Under the pieces are notes generated by a model, which worked only from the letters and a program-made list of their open reading frames with translations, had not been told where the DNA came from and did no database searches. Source: Roseovarius sp. UBA6167 (GTDB lineage Bacteria; Pseudomonadota; Alphaproteobacteria; Rhodobacterales; Rhodobacteraceae). From it: a DNA stretch of 47,765 nt. The stretch is from assembly GCA_002428225.1 (NCBI GenBank), contig DIUD01000036.1, positions 1-47,765 of the forward strand, read 5' to 3'. Shown here piece after piece: positions 8,594-17,128 of this stretch (positions are counted from its first letter, which is position 1; each line of letters begins with the position of its first letter). Made by a program: the position numbers and the translations under genes.

Positions 8594-9579
8594 GCCACGC
8601 CCTCGTCGGCGGCTTGCACGAGCGGATACCAGCAGGCCGCGCGCCCGCCGCAGCCCGTGACCGTGGGCGCGGGATCGCGGCGGCATCTCTCGTCGGCCCG
8701 CGCGCAGCGCGGGTGAAAGGCGCATCCCTGCGGCAGCGCGTCAAGACGCGGCATGGCACCGGGGATCTGGCGCATCCGCCTTTGCCCGAGGCTCGCCTGT
8801 GGCGTCGAGGCCATCAGCCCCGCGGTATAGGGATGCGCGGGCCGCTGGATCACGTCGCGCACCGGCCCGATCTCGGCCAGCCGCCCGGCATAGACCACCG
8901 CCACCCGGTCGGCAGCCTCGGCGATCACGCCCATGTCATGCGTCACCAGCATCACCGCCAGCCCCCGCTCGCGGCACAGCCGCCGCAAGAGCGCGACGAT
9001 CTGCGCCTGCACGCTCACATCCAGCGCGGTGGTGGGCTCGTCGGCGATGACAAGCTCCGGCTCGGCGCACAGCGCGAGCGCGATCACCACGCGCTGCCGC
9101 ATCCCGCCCGAGAACTCGAACGGATAGGCGCCGATCCGCGCCTTCGCAGCCGGGATGCCCACCTCGTCGAGCGCGGCCACGGCGCGGCCGGCTGCCTCGG
9201 TCTCGCTCACCCCCAGATGAAGGCGGATCGTCTCCGACAGTTGCTCGCCCACCGTCAGCAGCGGATTGAGCGAGGTGAGCGGGTCCTGAAAGATCATGCC
9301 GATCCGCTTGCCCCGGATGCGCCGCATCTCCTCGGGCGGCAGGTTGTCGATGCGTGTGCCGCGCAGATGCACCTCGCCGCCGGTGATCCGCGCGGGCGGA
9401 TCGAGCAGGTTGATGACGGCATTGCCGGTCATCGACTTGCCAGCGCCGGATTCACCGACGACGCCCAGCGTCTCGCCCGCCGCGATGTCAAAGCTCATGC
9501 CCTCCACCGGGCGCAACACCCCACGCCGCGTGGGAATTTCCACGGTGAGGTTTTGGACGGACAATACAGGGTCGGTCAT
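8590..9579 (-). CDS. dppD: Dipeptide/oligopeptide ABC transporter ATPase DppD-like
   Basis: A 329-residue ATPase paired with the DppF-like subunit. Motifs are Walker A GESGAGKSM, with Met following the Lys-Ser of the loop, FQDPLTSLNP, signature SGGMRQR, Walker B LVIADEPTTALD and switch THD. The C-terminal GCAFHPRCARADERC is the family cysteine motif. The start MTDPVLSVQNLTVEIP overlaps the end of dppC by four bases, and its own stop overlaps the dppF start. A frame open far upstream is only dppC read out of frame. Confidence 0.93.
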   Translation of the reverse strand: MTDPVLSVQNLTVEIPTRRGVLRPVEGMSFDIAAGETLGVVGESGAGKSMTGNAVINLLDPPARITGGEVHLRGTRIDNLPPEEMRRIRGKRIGMIFQDPLTSLNPLLTVGEQLSETIRLHLGVSETEAAGRAVAALDEVGIPAAKARIGAYPFEFSGGMRQRVVIALALCAEPELVIADEPTTALDVSVQAQIVALLRRLCRERGLAVMLVTHDMGVIAEAADRVAVVYAGRLAEIGPVRDVIQRPAHPYTAGLMASTPQASLGQRRMRQIPGAMPRLDALPQGCAFHPRCARADERCRRDPAPTVTGCGGRAACWYPLVQAADEGVA

Positions 9580-10523
9580 CGCAATCTCGGATTGAGCGCA
9601 TCGCGCAGCCAGTCGCCAAGCAGGTTCACCGACAGCGCCAGCGCCAGCAGGGTGATCGCCGGGAAAAGCAGGATCCACCACTCGCCGGAAAACAGGAACC
9701 CCTGCCCGATGCGGATGAGCGTGCCGAGCGAGGGTTGCGTGGGCGGCGCGCCGACACCGAGAAACGACAGCGTCGCCTCGGCGATGATCGCCAGCGCGAG
9801 GCTGATCGTGGCAATGACCAGCACCGGGTTGAGCACGTTGGGCAGGATATGCCGCAGCATGATCGAGACGGGGCTTCGCCCGATCAGCCGCGCCGCCTGC
9901 ACGTATTCGCGGCTTTTCTCTACCATGGTCGCGCCGCGCACGACGCGCGCGAACTGCACCCAGTCCGACAGGCCGATGGCCAGGATCAGCACCCAGATCG
10001 CCATCTGGTCGCGATGTTCGGGCGGGGTGATCCCCTTGGCGATGCCGAAGATCAGCATGGCGACAAGGATCGCCGGAAAGGTCAGTTGCACATCGGCCAC
10101 GCGCATGATGATGGTCTCGGTCCAGCCGCCGAGATAGCCCGCCAAGAGCCCCAGCGTCACGCCGATTAACAGCGCCAGCATCACCGCCGAAAACCCCACG
10201 AAAAGCGATATCCGCATCCCGTAAAGGATGGTCGAGAACACGTCGCGCCCCTGGTCGTCGGTGCCCATCAGGAACACCTCGCCGGTAAAGGCATTGGGTT
10301 CCATCGGCGGGGTAAAGCCGTTCATCAGGTTGAGCGTGGCAGGATCGAACGGGTTGTGCGGCGCAATCAGCGGCGCCAGCACGGCGGCCAGAACGAGGAT
10401 CACGACCACCGCGGTTGCGACCATCGCCACCGGCGCGTGGCGGAACGACCAGATCAAATCGCTCTCCCAGGCGCCGCGCAGGCGCGACGGCGCGGCGGGG
10501 GGCGTGAGGGCCTCGTCGCTCAT
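9576..10523 (-). CDS. dppC: Peptide ABC transporter permease DppC-like
   Basis: A 315-residue inner-membrane permease. After a soluble N-terminus of about 30 residues it has a first membrane span near 33-55 and then five more around the BPD_transp_1 domain. An OppC-like linker (PHNPFDPATLNLMNGFTPP) lies in the first periplasmic loop. The EAA-type coupling motif is REYVQAARLIGRSPVSIMLRHILPN, given here only in part as AARLIGRSP. It forms the channel with DppB. It overlaps dppB and dppD by four bases each. Confidence 0.93.
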   Translation of the reverse strand: MSDEALTPPAAPSRLRGAWESDLIWSFRHAPVAMVATAVVVILVLAAVLAPLIAPHNPFDPATLNLMNGFTPPMEPNAFTGEVFLMGTDDQGRDVFSTILYGMRISLFVGFSAVMLALLIGVTLGLLAGYLGGWTETIIMRVADVQLTFPAILVAMLIFGIAKGITPPEHRDQMAIWVLILAIGLSDWVQFARVVRGATMVEKSREYVQAARLIGRSPVSIMLRHILPNVLNPVLVIATISLALAIIAEATLSFLGVGAPPTQPSLGTLIRIGQGFLFSGEWWILLFPAITLLALALSVNLLGDWLRDALNPRLR

Positions 10524-11506
10524 GCGCGGGCCTCCGTGCCGCGATCCAGCCGCAGGCGCGGATCAATGGCGAAATAGAGCAAATCGACGATGAGGTTGAT
10601 GCCAACGAACATCACCGAAATCAGCATCAGATAGGCCGCCATCACCGGGATATCGACAAACTGCACCGCGTTGATGAAGAGAAGCCCCACACCGGGCCAT
10701 TGAAACACCGTCTCGGTGATGATGGCGAATGCGATGATCGAGCCCAGTTGCAGCCCCGTCACGGTGATGACCGGCACCATCGTGTTCTTGAGCGCGTGGC
10801 GGAAATTGACCGACCTCTCACGCAGCCCGCGCGCGCGGGCAAAGCGGATGTAATCCATGCGCAGCACCTCGAGCATCTCGGTGCGCACCAGCCGCATTAT
10901 CAGCGTCATCTGATACAGCCCCAGCGTGATCGCCGGCAGGATGATCGCCTTGAGCCCGCTTTCCGTCAGAAACCCGGTGGTCCAGCCGCCGATGCGCACC
11001 ACCTCGCCGCGCCCGAAACTGGGCAGCCATTTCAGCTCGACGGCAAATACGTAAATCAGCAGGATTCCGATGAGAAAGGTGGGCAGCGACACCCCGATGA
11101 GCGAGGCGGTCATGATCACATTGGCCGCGACGCCGCGACGCCGGATCGCGGTGAATACGCCAAGTGCGATGCCGCCGACCAGCGCCATCAGCCCCGAGAC
11201 AAACGCCAGTTCCAGCGTGGCGGGCGCGCGTTCGAGCAGGATCTCGGTCACGGGCCGCCCCTGCCGATAGCTCAGCCCGAAATTGCCCTGCGCGGCCCGG
11301 GTGAGGAATTTCCAGTATTGCACGGGGAACGGCCGGTCGAGGCCAAGCTCGCCGGTCAGCCGCGCGACATCGGCCTGGGTGCGGTCCTGCCCCAGCATCG
11401 CATCGACCGGATCGCCGACATAACGGAACATGGCGAAGGCGACCAGCCCCACGACCAGAAGGACCAGCACCGATTGCCCGAGACGGCGGAGGATATAGGC
11501 CAGCAT
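10520..11506 (-). CDS. dppB: Peptide ABC transporter permease DppB-like
   Basis: A 328-residue inner-membrane permease. The N-terminal MLAYILRRLGQSVLVLLVVG is the classic OppB/DppB first span with its cytoplasmic Arg pair. A periplasmic loop with GLDRPFPVQYWKFL follows, and the remaining spans carry the EAA coupling loop (MDYIRFARARGLRERSV). The C-terminus ends DPRLRLDRG, as is common for the family. It starts 49 bases after dppA, behind a strong hairpin, and overlaps dppC. With DppC it provides the translocation path. Confidence 0.94.
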   Translation of the reverse strand: MLAYILRRLGQSVLVLLVVGLVAFAMFRYVGDPVDAMLGQDRTQADVARLTGELGLDRPFPVQYWKFLTRAAQGNFGLSYRQGRPVTEILLERAPATLELAFVSGLMALVGGIALGVFTAIRRRGVAANVIMTASLIGVSLPTFLIGILLIYVFAVELKWLPSFGRGEVVRIGGWTTGFLTESGLKAIILPAITLGLYQMTLIMRLVRTEMLEVLRMDYIRFARARGLRERSVNFRHALKNTMVPVITVTGLQLGSIIAFAIITETVFQWPGVGLLFINAVQFVDIPVMAAYLMLISVMFVGINLIVDLLYFAIDPRLRLDRGTEARA

Positions 11507-11524
11507 CGCGCACCCCTTGCGAAT

Positions 11525-11547
11525 GGGCGGCGGCGTGTCCGCCGCCC
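11525..11547 (-). promoter_or_regulatory. Intercistronic hairpin between dppA and dppB
   Basis: A perfect 9-bp stem, GGGCGGCGG/CCGCCGCCC, with loop CGTGT lies in the 49-base gap after dppA. There is no T-run. Such hairpins after binding-protein genes usually cause partial termination or protect the upstream message, giving more binding protein than permease. Confidence 0.65.
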
Positions 11548-11555
11548 GGTTTCGA

Positions 11556-13133
11556 TCACTTCATGGAGAAGTATTTGATCTTGGGATCGTCCTCGGGGCT
11601 GACCTCGATGCCGACCTTCTCCGTCATTCCCCAGTTCAGCACCTGATGGTGGATCGGCAGATAGAGCACCTCGTCCTGCACAACCTGCCATATCTCGGCG
11701 ATGGTGGCGTTGCGCTTGTCGAGATCGGTTTCCGACGACAGGCTCACGATCTTGGCGTCAAGCTCGGGGTTGCTGTAGCCGGTGCCGTTCCAGCTTCCGC
11801 GCTGATCGGTGCGGGTATGCGCGAGGAAGTTGAAGATATATTCGCTGTCATAGGTCGGCACGCCCCAGCCCAGCATGTAGAAATCCGTCCCTCCCGAGGA
11901 AATCAGCGGGAAATGCTGCGCCTTGGACTGGGCGTTGAGGTTCACCTTGATACCGATCTGGCCGAACATGCCCACGGCGGCCTGACAGATCGCCTCGTCG
12001 TTGATGTAGCGGTCATTCGGGCAGTCAAGCTGGATCGAGAAGCCGTCGCCATAGCCTGCCTCGGCCATCAGCGCCCTGGCCTGTGCAACATCGGTCTCGA
12101 TCAGGTCCATCTCCTCGGTCCAGCCGTTGACGAAGGGCGGCGCGATGATGCCGGCGGGCTGGCTCTGGCCGCGCATCACCACCTGTTTGATGGCGTCGCG
12201 GTTGAGCGCGAGGTTCATCGCCCGGCGCACGCGCACGTCCGACAGGGGGTTTGCCCCCTCGACATTGTCATTGGCGATGTCATCCGCGCCCATGTTCAGC
12301 CCGAAGAATATCGTCCGGTTCTGCGGCGCGGTCCTGACGACAAGGCCATCGGTCGCGGCCACGCGCGAAAGATCCTGCACCGGGACGTCCTGGATGAAAT
12401 CCACCTCGCCCGAGAGCAGCGCGGCCACCCGCGTCGCCGCGTTCTGGATCGGGGTATAGACGACCTCGCTCACCTCCAGCGGAAACTCGCCCTTGCCCCA
12501 GTACTCCTCGTTGCGCGTCAGCACGGTCTTGACGTCCGGCTCGCGGCTGACCAGCCTGTAGGCGCCGGTGCCGTTGGCATTGGTGGCGGCGAAGGTGCTT
12601 TCGCCGGCATCCATGTTCTGCACCTCGACCACGCCATTGGCCTCGGCCCAGCCCTTGTCCATCATGAACAGGTTGGTGAGGTTCGCAGGCAAGATCGGGT
12701 TCGGGCCGTCGGTGACGAATTCGACGGTGTGATCATCCGCCGCGCGCACCTCCACGACCGAGGCCAGCAATTCCTTCATCCGCGAATTGTCGGATTTGGC
12801 GCGGTTGATCGAGAAAACCACGTCCTCGGCGGTGAAATCCGCGCCGTCATGGTATGTGACGCCCTGCCGCAGGTTGAACACCCACACGTTGGGGTCATCC
12901 GCCTTGGGCGCCCAATCGGTCGCAAGTGCTGCCTGAAAGGCGCCGGTCACGTCGCGGATGATGAGCGGCTCGTAGATCTGGTGGGCAAGCGTATGGGTCG
13001 GTCCCTCGTTCTGGGCGTGCGGATCGAGCGTGAGCGAATCCCCCGCACGCGCCCATCTCAGGGTTTCGGCCATGGCGGGCAGGGCCGTCGAGGCCATCAG
13101 CGCGGCAAGCGCAAGTCCGGTCAGTCTGGTCAT
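11556..13133 (-). CDS. dppA: Peptide ABC transporter substrate-binding protein DppA-like
   Basis: A 525-residue periplasmic solute-binding protein of the SBP_bac_5 family. The signal peptide is MTRLTGLALAALMASTALPAMA, with cleavage before ETLRWARAGD. Family features follow: LTLDPHAQNEG near the mature N-terminus, the YEPLIIRD segment, DGADFTAEDVVFSINRAK and a C-terminal LPIHHQ. It captures the ligand and delivers it to DppBC. It is the first gene of the operon, transcribed leftward, and its promoter must lie in 13134-13364, beside the palindromic repeat. Ligand identity cannot be read from sequence; small peptides are the default. Confidence 0.93.
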   Translation of the reverse strand: MTRLTGLALAALMASTALPAMAETLRWARAGDSLTLDPHAQNEGPTHTLAHQIYEPLIIRDVTGAFQAALATDWAPKADDPNVWVFNLRQGVTYHDGADFTAEDVVFSINRAKSDNSRMKELLASVVEVRAADDHTVEFVTDGPNPILPANLTNLFMMDKGWAEANGVVEVQNMDAGESTFAATNANGTGAYRLVSREPDVKTVLTRNEEYWGKGEFPLEVSEVVYTPIQNAATRVAALLSGEVDFIQDVPVQDLSRVAATDGLVVRTAPQNRTIFFGLNMGADDIANDNVEGANPLSDVRVRRAMNLALNRDAIKQVVMRGQSQPAGIIAPPFVNGWTEEMDLIETDVAQARALMAEAGYGDGFSIQLDCPNDRYINDEAICQAAVGMFGQIGIKVNLNAQSKAQHFPLISSGGTDFYMLGWGVPTYDSEYIFNFLAHTRTDQRGSWNGTGYSNPELDAKIVSLSSETDLDKRNATIAEIWQVVQDEVLYLPIHHQVLNWGMTEKVGIEVSPEDDPKIKYFSMK

Positions 13134-13270
13134 GGTGATCTCCCCTCAAGGTTCCTGGGCGCATCCGGCCCAGTGTGAAACAGAGCCTAGCCGCGCCCCG
13201 GCCATGGGGCAAGCGCAAGCTGCGCGCGACCGCGCAGGAAAGCCCAAGCCCCGTCATCCCCCCGCGCCAT

Positions 13271-13336
13271 GTCATCCCCGCGCAGGCGGGGATCTCGCGG
13301 AATTACGGAGATCCTCTGGTCAAGCCAGAGGATGAC
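13271..13336. repeat. Palindromic dispersed-repeat-like element
   Basis: A 66-bp element bounded by GTCATCC and GGATGAC, forming terminal inverted repeats. Inside are two hairpins: CCCCGC-GCAG-GCGGGG (13276-13291) and ATCCTCTGG-TCAAG-CCAGAGGAT (13311-13333). A partial extra GTCATCCC copy starts at 13253. The GTCATCCCCGCG...GCGGGGATC signature resembles short palindromic repeats scattered between genes in many proteobacteria. It lies between the dppA start and the slyX end, so it could also terminate slyX or affect dppA leader RNA. Confidence 0.65.
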
Positions 13337-13364
13337 GCGGCTCTTCGGGTTTCGGCGGGATGGC

Positions 13365-13559
13365 TCAGTAATGCGGCGGGCGCTCGTCGCCGAGCACGAT
13401 GCCGCCCTCGCCATCGCGGGCGCGCTCGGTCTCGCGGCGGGTGAGACGGGCCACCTGCGCGCGCAGCCGCTCGATCTCGCGGTCCTGCCGCGCGACCACA
13501 TCGGAGAGGTCATCGACAGCGCGGATGAGATGGGCCAGCTTTTCCTCGATATCGGTCAT
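13365..13559 (-). CDS. slyX: SlyX family protein
   Basis: A 64-residue small protein of the SlyX family, function unknown. Nearly the whole length is a predicted coiled coil: EEKLAHLIRAVDDLSDVVAR, then QDREIERLRAQVARLTRR. The C-terminus ends PPHY, the family signature. It lies between dppA and the divergent hisS gene and reads leftward. An overlapping longer minus-strand frame (to 13187) is not conserved in character and was discarded. The short length and PPHY end together make the assignment firm despite its size. Confidence 0.87.
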   Translation of the reverse strand: MTDIEEKLAHLIRAVDDLSDVVARQDREIERLRAQVARLTRRETERARDGEGGIVLGDERPPHY

Positions 13560-13658
13560 GGCGTGGCCTTACGCGCAGGCCGTGCCCCGGTCAACCTTGC
13601 CCCCGCCTGTCCCTTCGGCTAGACCGCGCCGCGAGCCCCCCGCGAAGGACACGCGCCC

Positions 13659-15131
13659 ATGGCCAAGCCCGCCAAGACCCCCCGCCCGAGGGCAGAGACG
13701 CCCAAGGGCTTCCGCGACTATTTCGGCTCGGACGTGACCGAGCGCGCCGAGATGCTGCGCCGGATTGCCGGGGTCTATCACCGCTACGGGTTCGACGCGC
13801 TGGAAAGCAGCGCGGTCGAAACGGTCGAGGCCCTGGGCAAGTTCCTGCCCGACGTTGACCGGCCCAACGAGGGCGTGTTCGCCTGGCAGGACGAGGACGA
13901 GAAATGGCTGGCGCTGCGCTATGACCTGACGGCGCCGCTGGCGCGCGTCTATGCCCAGCACCGCAACGATCTGCCGACGCCTTACCGGCGCTACGCGATG
14001 GGGCCGGTCTGGCGCAATGAAAAGCCGGGGCCGGGGCGGTTCCGGCAGTTCTATCAATGCGATGCGGATACGGTGGGCACGAGCAGCATGGCCGCCGACG
14101 CCGAGATCTGCGCGATGCTGGCCGATGCGCTGGAAGAGGTCGGGATTGTCAAAGGCGATTATATCATTCGGGTGAACAACCGGAAGGTTTTGAACGGGGT
14201 GCTGGAGGCAACGGGCGTCTCGGACGCCGAGCAACAGGCCGCCGTCCTGCGCACCATCGACAAGTTCGACAAGGTGGGCGAAGCGGGCGTGCGCGCGTTG
14301 CTGGGCAAGGGGCGGCTTGACGCTTCGGGGGCCTATATCGACGGGGTGGGGTTGTCGGATGAGCAAGCCGAACCCGTGCTGGCGTTTCTGACCTCCAAGG
14401 GCAGCGACACCAACGAGACCTTGACCAATCTGCGCACAGCGGTTGGGGCCTCGGAGATGGGCGTGCAGGGCGTGGACGAACTCGAAGAGATCGCCTCGCT
14501 CCTCGCCGCCCAAGGATACGGCCCCGACCGCATCGTGATCGACCCCTCCGTGGTGCGCGGGCTAGGCTATTATACCGGCCCGGTCTTCGAGGCGGAACTG
14601 ACCTTTGACATCCTCGACGAAAAGGGCCGCCCGCGCCAGTTCGGCAGCGTGGCGGGCGGGGGGCGCTATGACGATCTCGTGGCGCGGTTCACCGGGCAGC
14701 GGGTGCCGGCCGTGGGTGTCTCGATCGGCGTCGATCGCCTGCTTGCCGCCTTGCGCGAAAAGGGTCGCACCGGCGACAAGGCGCAGGGGCCGGTGGTCGT
14801 CACCGTGATGGACCGCGACCGGATGGCCGATTATCAGGCGATGGTGGGCGAGTTGCGCCGCGCGGGCATCCGTGCCGAGGTCTATCTCGGCAACCCCAGG
14901 AATTTCGGCAACCAGATGAAATATGCCGACCGGCGCGGCAGCCCCGTGGCGATTATCGCGGGTAGCGATGAATTCGACCGTGACATGGTGCAGGTCAAGG
15001 ACCTGATCCTCGGGGCAATGATCGCCCAGGACGCGACGCTGGAGGAATGGAAGGACCGCCCGAGCCAATACGAGGTGCCGCGCGGCGCGCTTGTGGACAA
15101 GGTGCGCGAAATCCTTTCGGGGCACGCCTGA
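13659..15131 (+). CDS. hisS: Histidyl-tRNA synthetase HisS
   Basis: A 490-residue class II synthetase charging tRNA-His. The N-terminus has the PKGFRDYFG motif. Motif 2 is in GRFRQFYQCDAD, the His-specific loop is RGLGYYTGPVFE, and GGGRYDDL is motif-3 proximal. The C-terminal anticodon-binding domain contains SPVAIIAGSDE. It is longer than the E. coli enzyme (424), as in other alphaproteobacteria, whose HisRS/tRNA-His recognition is known to have diverged. The stop shares one base with the hisZ start (TGATG), linking it to the his genes. Confidence 0.96.
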   Translation: MAKPAKTPRPRAETPKGFRDYFGSDVTERAEMLRRIAGVYHRYGFDALESSAVETVEALGKFLPDVDRPNEGVFAWQDEDEKWLALRYDLTAPLARVYAQHRNDLPTPYRRYAMGPVWRNEKPGPGRFRQFYQCDADTVGTSSMAADAEICAMLADALEEVGIVKGDYIIRVNNRKVLNGVLEATGVSDAEQQAAVLRTIDKFDKVGEAGVRALLGKGRLDASGAYIDGVGLSDEQAEPVLAFLTSKGSDTNETLTNLRTAVGASEMGVQGVDELEEIASLLAAQGYGPDRIVIDPSVVRGLGYYTGPVFEAELTFDILDEKGRPRQFGSVAGGGRYDDLVARFTGQRVPAVGVSIGVDRLLAALREKGRTGDKAQGPVVVTVMDRDRMADYQAMVGELRRAGIRAEVYLGNPRNFGNQMKYADRRGSPVAIIAGSDEFDRDMVQVKDLILGAMIAQDATLEEWKDRPSQYEVPRGALVDKVREILSGHA

Positions 15132-16216
15132 TGCGTGAGCGCGCCGCGATCCTTGCCGAGGCCGCCCGCCTGCGCGGCATCTTCGAGGCGGCGGGCGCCG
15201 TGCCGGTGGAAACCGCGATCCTGCAACCCGCCGAGGTGCTGCTCGACCTATATGGCGAGGATATCCGTGCGCGCGCCTATGTGACCTCGGACGCGCTGCG
15301 CGGCGAGCAGATGCTGCGCCCCGATTTCACCGTGCCGGTGGTGCAGATGCACATGGCCCACGGGGCCGAACCCGCCCGCTATACCTACGCGGGCGAAGTG
15401 TTCCGCCGTCAGGAAGAGGATGCGCGCCGCGCCAACGAATATATCCAGGTGGGCTTTGAGATCTTCGCGCGCGAGGCCCCCGAAGAGGCCGATGCCGAGG
15501 TTTTCGCGCTTTTCTGCGATATCCTGCGCCCGCTTGGCCTGCGGGCGGCCACCGGCGATATCGGCATCCTGATGGCCGCCGTCGCGGGGCTGCGCACGAG
15601 CCCTGCGCGCAAGACGGCGCTCCTGCGCCATATATGGCGCCCGCGCCGGTTCCGCGCGCTCATCGAGCGTTATGCGGGCCGCATACCGGTGCCCGAGGCG
15701 CGCGCGGCGCTGCTGGCTTCGGCGGACCCGATGGCCGGGGCCGCGCCGCTCATTGGCCTGCGCGGGCCTGACGAGATTGCCGCGCGCATCGCCGCGCTGC
15801 GCGAGGACGCGGCGGCAGAGCCGCTCTCTGGCGCGGAGGTGGAATTGCTCGACGCCCTTCTCACCGTGCGCGAGACCTGCCCGAACGCGCTTGAGCATCT
15901 GCGCGACATCGCCGTGGACCTGCCCGCCATCGGGCCCGCGGTCGAACGGCTGGCGCGCAGGCTCGATGCGCTTGCCGCGCGTGGCGTCGATGCCTCGCAA
16001 CTCGAGTTTGAAGCAAGCTACGGGCGCACGCAGATGGAATATTATGACGGGTTCGTGTTCGGCTTCTACGCCGGGGCCCGCCCCGACCTGCCCCCCGTGG
16101 CGACCGGCGGGCGCTATGACGCGCTGACCCGGCAATTGGGCCAGGGCCGCGAGATCCCCGCCGTGGGCGGCGTCATCCGCCCCGGTCTGGTGCTGACCCT
16201 GGGAGGTGCGGCATGA
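15131..16216 (+). CDS. hisZ: ATP phosphoribosyltransferase regulatory subunit HisZ
   Basis: A 361-residue HisRS paralogue without aminoacylation function. It forms the regulatory subunit of short-form ATP phosphoribosyltransferase and confers histidine feedback. Synthetase-like remnants are PVETAILQPAEVLLDLYGED, MLRPDFTVPV, GEVFRRQEED, FEASYGRTQMEYYDGF and a GGRYDAL loop. The protein lacks the anticodon-binding domain. The start MRERAAIL shares a base with the hisS stop; a 28-residue upstream extension is hisS in another frame. It overlaps hisG by four bases, as expected for an obligate partner. Confidence 0.94.
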   Translation: MRERAAILAEAARLRGIFEAAGAVPVETAILQPAEVLLDLYGEDIRARAYVTSDALRGEQMLRPDFTVPVVQMHMAHGAEPARYTYAGEVFRRQEEDARRANEYIQVGFEIFAREAPEEADAEVFALFCDILRPLGLRAATGDIGILMAAVAGLRTSPARKTALLRHIWRPRRFRALIERYAGRIPVPEARAALLASADPMAGAAPLIGLRGPDEIAARIAALREDAAAEPLSGAEVELLDALLTVRETCPNALEHLRDIAVDLPAIGPAVERLARRLDALAARGVDASQLEFEASYGRTQMEYYDGFVFGFYAGARPDLPPVATGGRYDALTRQLGQGREIPAVGGVIRPGLVLTLGGAA

Positions 16217-16908
16217 GCCTCAAGCTGGGCGTGCCCTCCAAGGGGCGGCTGATGGACAAGACCGTGGAGTGGTTCGCGCGCCGCGGCATCGACCTTGGCC
16301 GGTCCGGCTCTGACCGGGAATATGCGGGCTATGTCAGGGGGATAGACGGCGTGGAACTGGTCCTGCTTTCGGCGGGCGAGATCCCGCGCGAACTGGCCGC
16401 CGGGCGCATCCATCTGGGCGTGACCGGCACCGATCTGGTGCGCGAGAAGCTGGGCCAGTGGGATCAACAGGTCGAGGAACTGGCCGAGCTGGGCTTTGGC
16501 CAGGCCGACCTGGTGCTGGCGGTGCCGCGGTGCTGGGTGGATGTGGCGCGGCTCGACGATCTTGACGCGGTGGCGGCCGCCTTCCGCGCGCGCCACGGCT
16601 TCCGCCTCAGGATCGCCACGAAATATCACCGCCTCGTTCGCGACTTCCTGCGCGAGAACGGCGTGGCGGATTATCAGCTTGTGGACAGCCAGGGCGCGAC
16701 CGAGGGCACGATTAAGAACGAGACCGCCGAGGCCATCGCCGATATCACCTCATCGGGCGACACGCTGCGCGCCAACCACCTGAAAATACTCGAAGACGGG
16801 TTGATCCTGAAATCCCAGGCGACGCTTTACCGCTCGCGCCCTGCCCCGCTCGGCGATGATGAGCGCGCGACTCTTGGCGCGCTCAGGGCGCGGCTCGGGA
16901 TCGCGTAG
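16213..16908 (+). CDS. hisG: ATP phosphoribosyltransferase catalytic subunit HisG (short form)
   Basis: A 231-residue catalytic subunit for the first step of histidine biosynthesis (ATP plus PRPP). It lacks the C-terminal regulatory domain of long HisG, which agrees with hisZ directly upstream. The N-terminus KLGVPSKGRLMDKT is the family start, GVTGTDLVREK lies in the middle, and the PRPP-binding loop is around residue 155-175 (SQGATEGTIKNETAEAIADI). ATGA overlap with hisZ supports coupled translation. The gene is the last of the unit; the next gene has its own promoter. Confidence 0.95.
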   Translation: MSLKLGVPSKGRLMDKTVEWFARRGIDLGRSGSDREYAGYVRGIDGVELVLLSAGEIPRELAAGRIHLGVTGTDLVREKLGQWDQQVEELAELGFGQADLVLAVPRCWVDVARLDDLDAVAAAFRARHGFRLRIATKYHRLVRDFLRENGVADYQLVDSQGATEGTIKNETAEAIADITSSGDTLRANHLKILEDGLILKSQATLYRSRPAPLGDDERATLGALRARLGIA

Positions 16909-17007
16909 CGACCTCGGGATGATGACGCGCGCGGCGGCTGACCTCGGTCGCGGGTGGCCCGGGGGCGCGCGCACATGGATCACAATGACCGCCGCCATGC
17001 GCAAAAG

Positions 17008-17037
17008 TGATCCGGCGGCGATCCTGTGGCGTAACCG
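17008..17037 (+). promoter_or_regulatory. Candidate RpoE (ECF11) autoregulated promoter
   Basis: TGATCC at 17008-17013 is followed after 18 bases by TAACCG at 17032-17037, about 90 bases before rpoE. TGATCC is the -35 element known for Rhodobacter RpoE targets, with a TAA-starting -10. Position and motif suggest rpoE-chrR drives its own transcription when ChrR releases the sigma factor. Confidence 0.55.
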
Positions 17038-17128
17038 TTACATGATGATGGATGCCAAATAAGTTCAACTCACGCCCCCCTCGCCTGCCCTCACGCCGCG
17101 TGCTAAAGCTCGATGCAAGACGAAGAGA

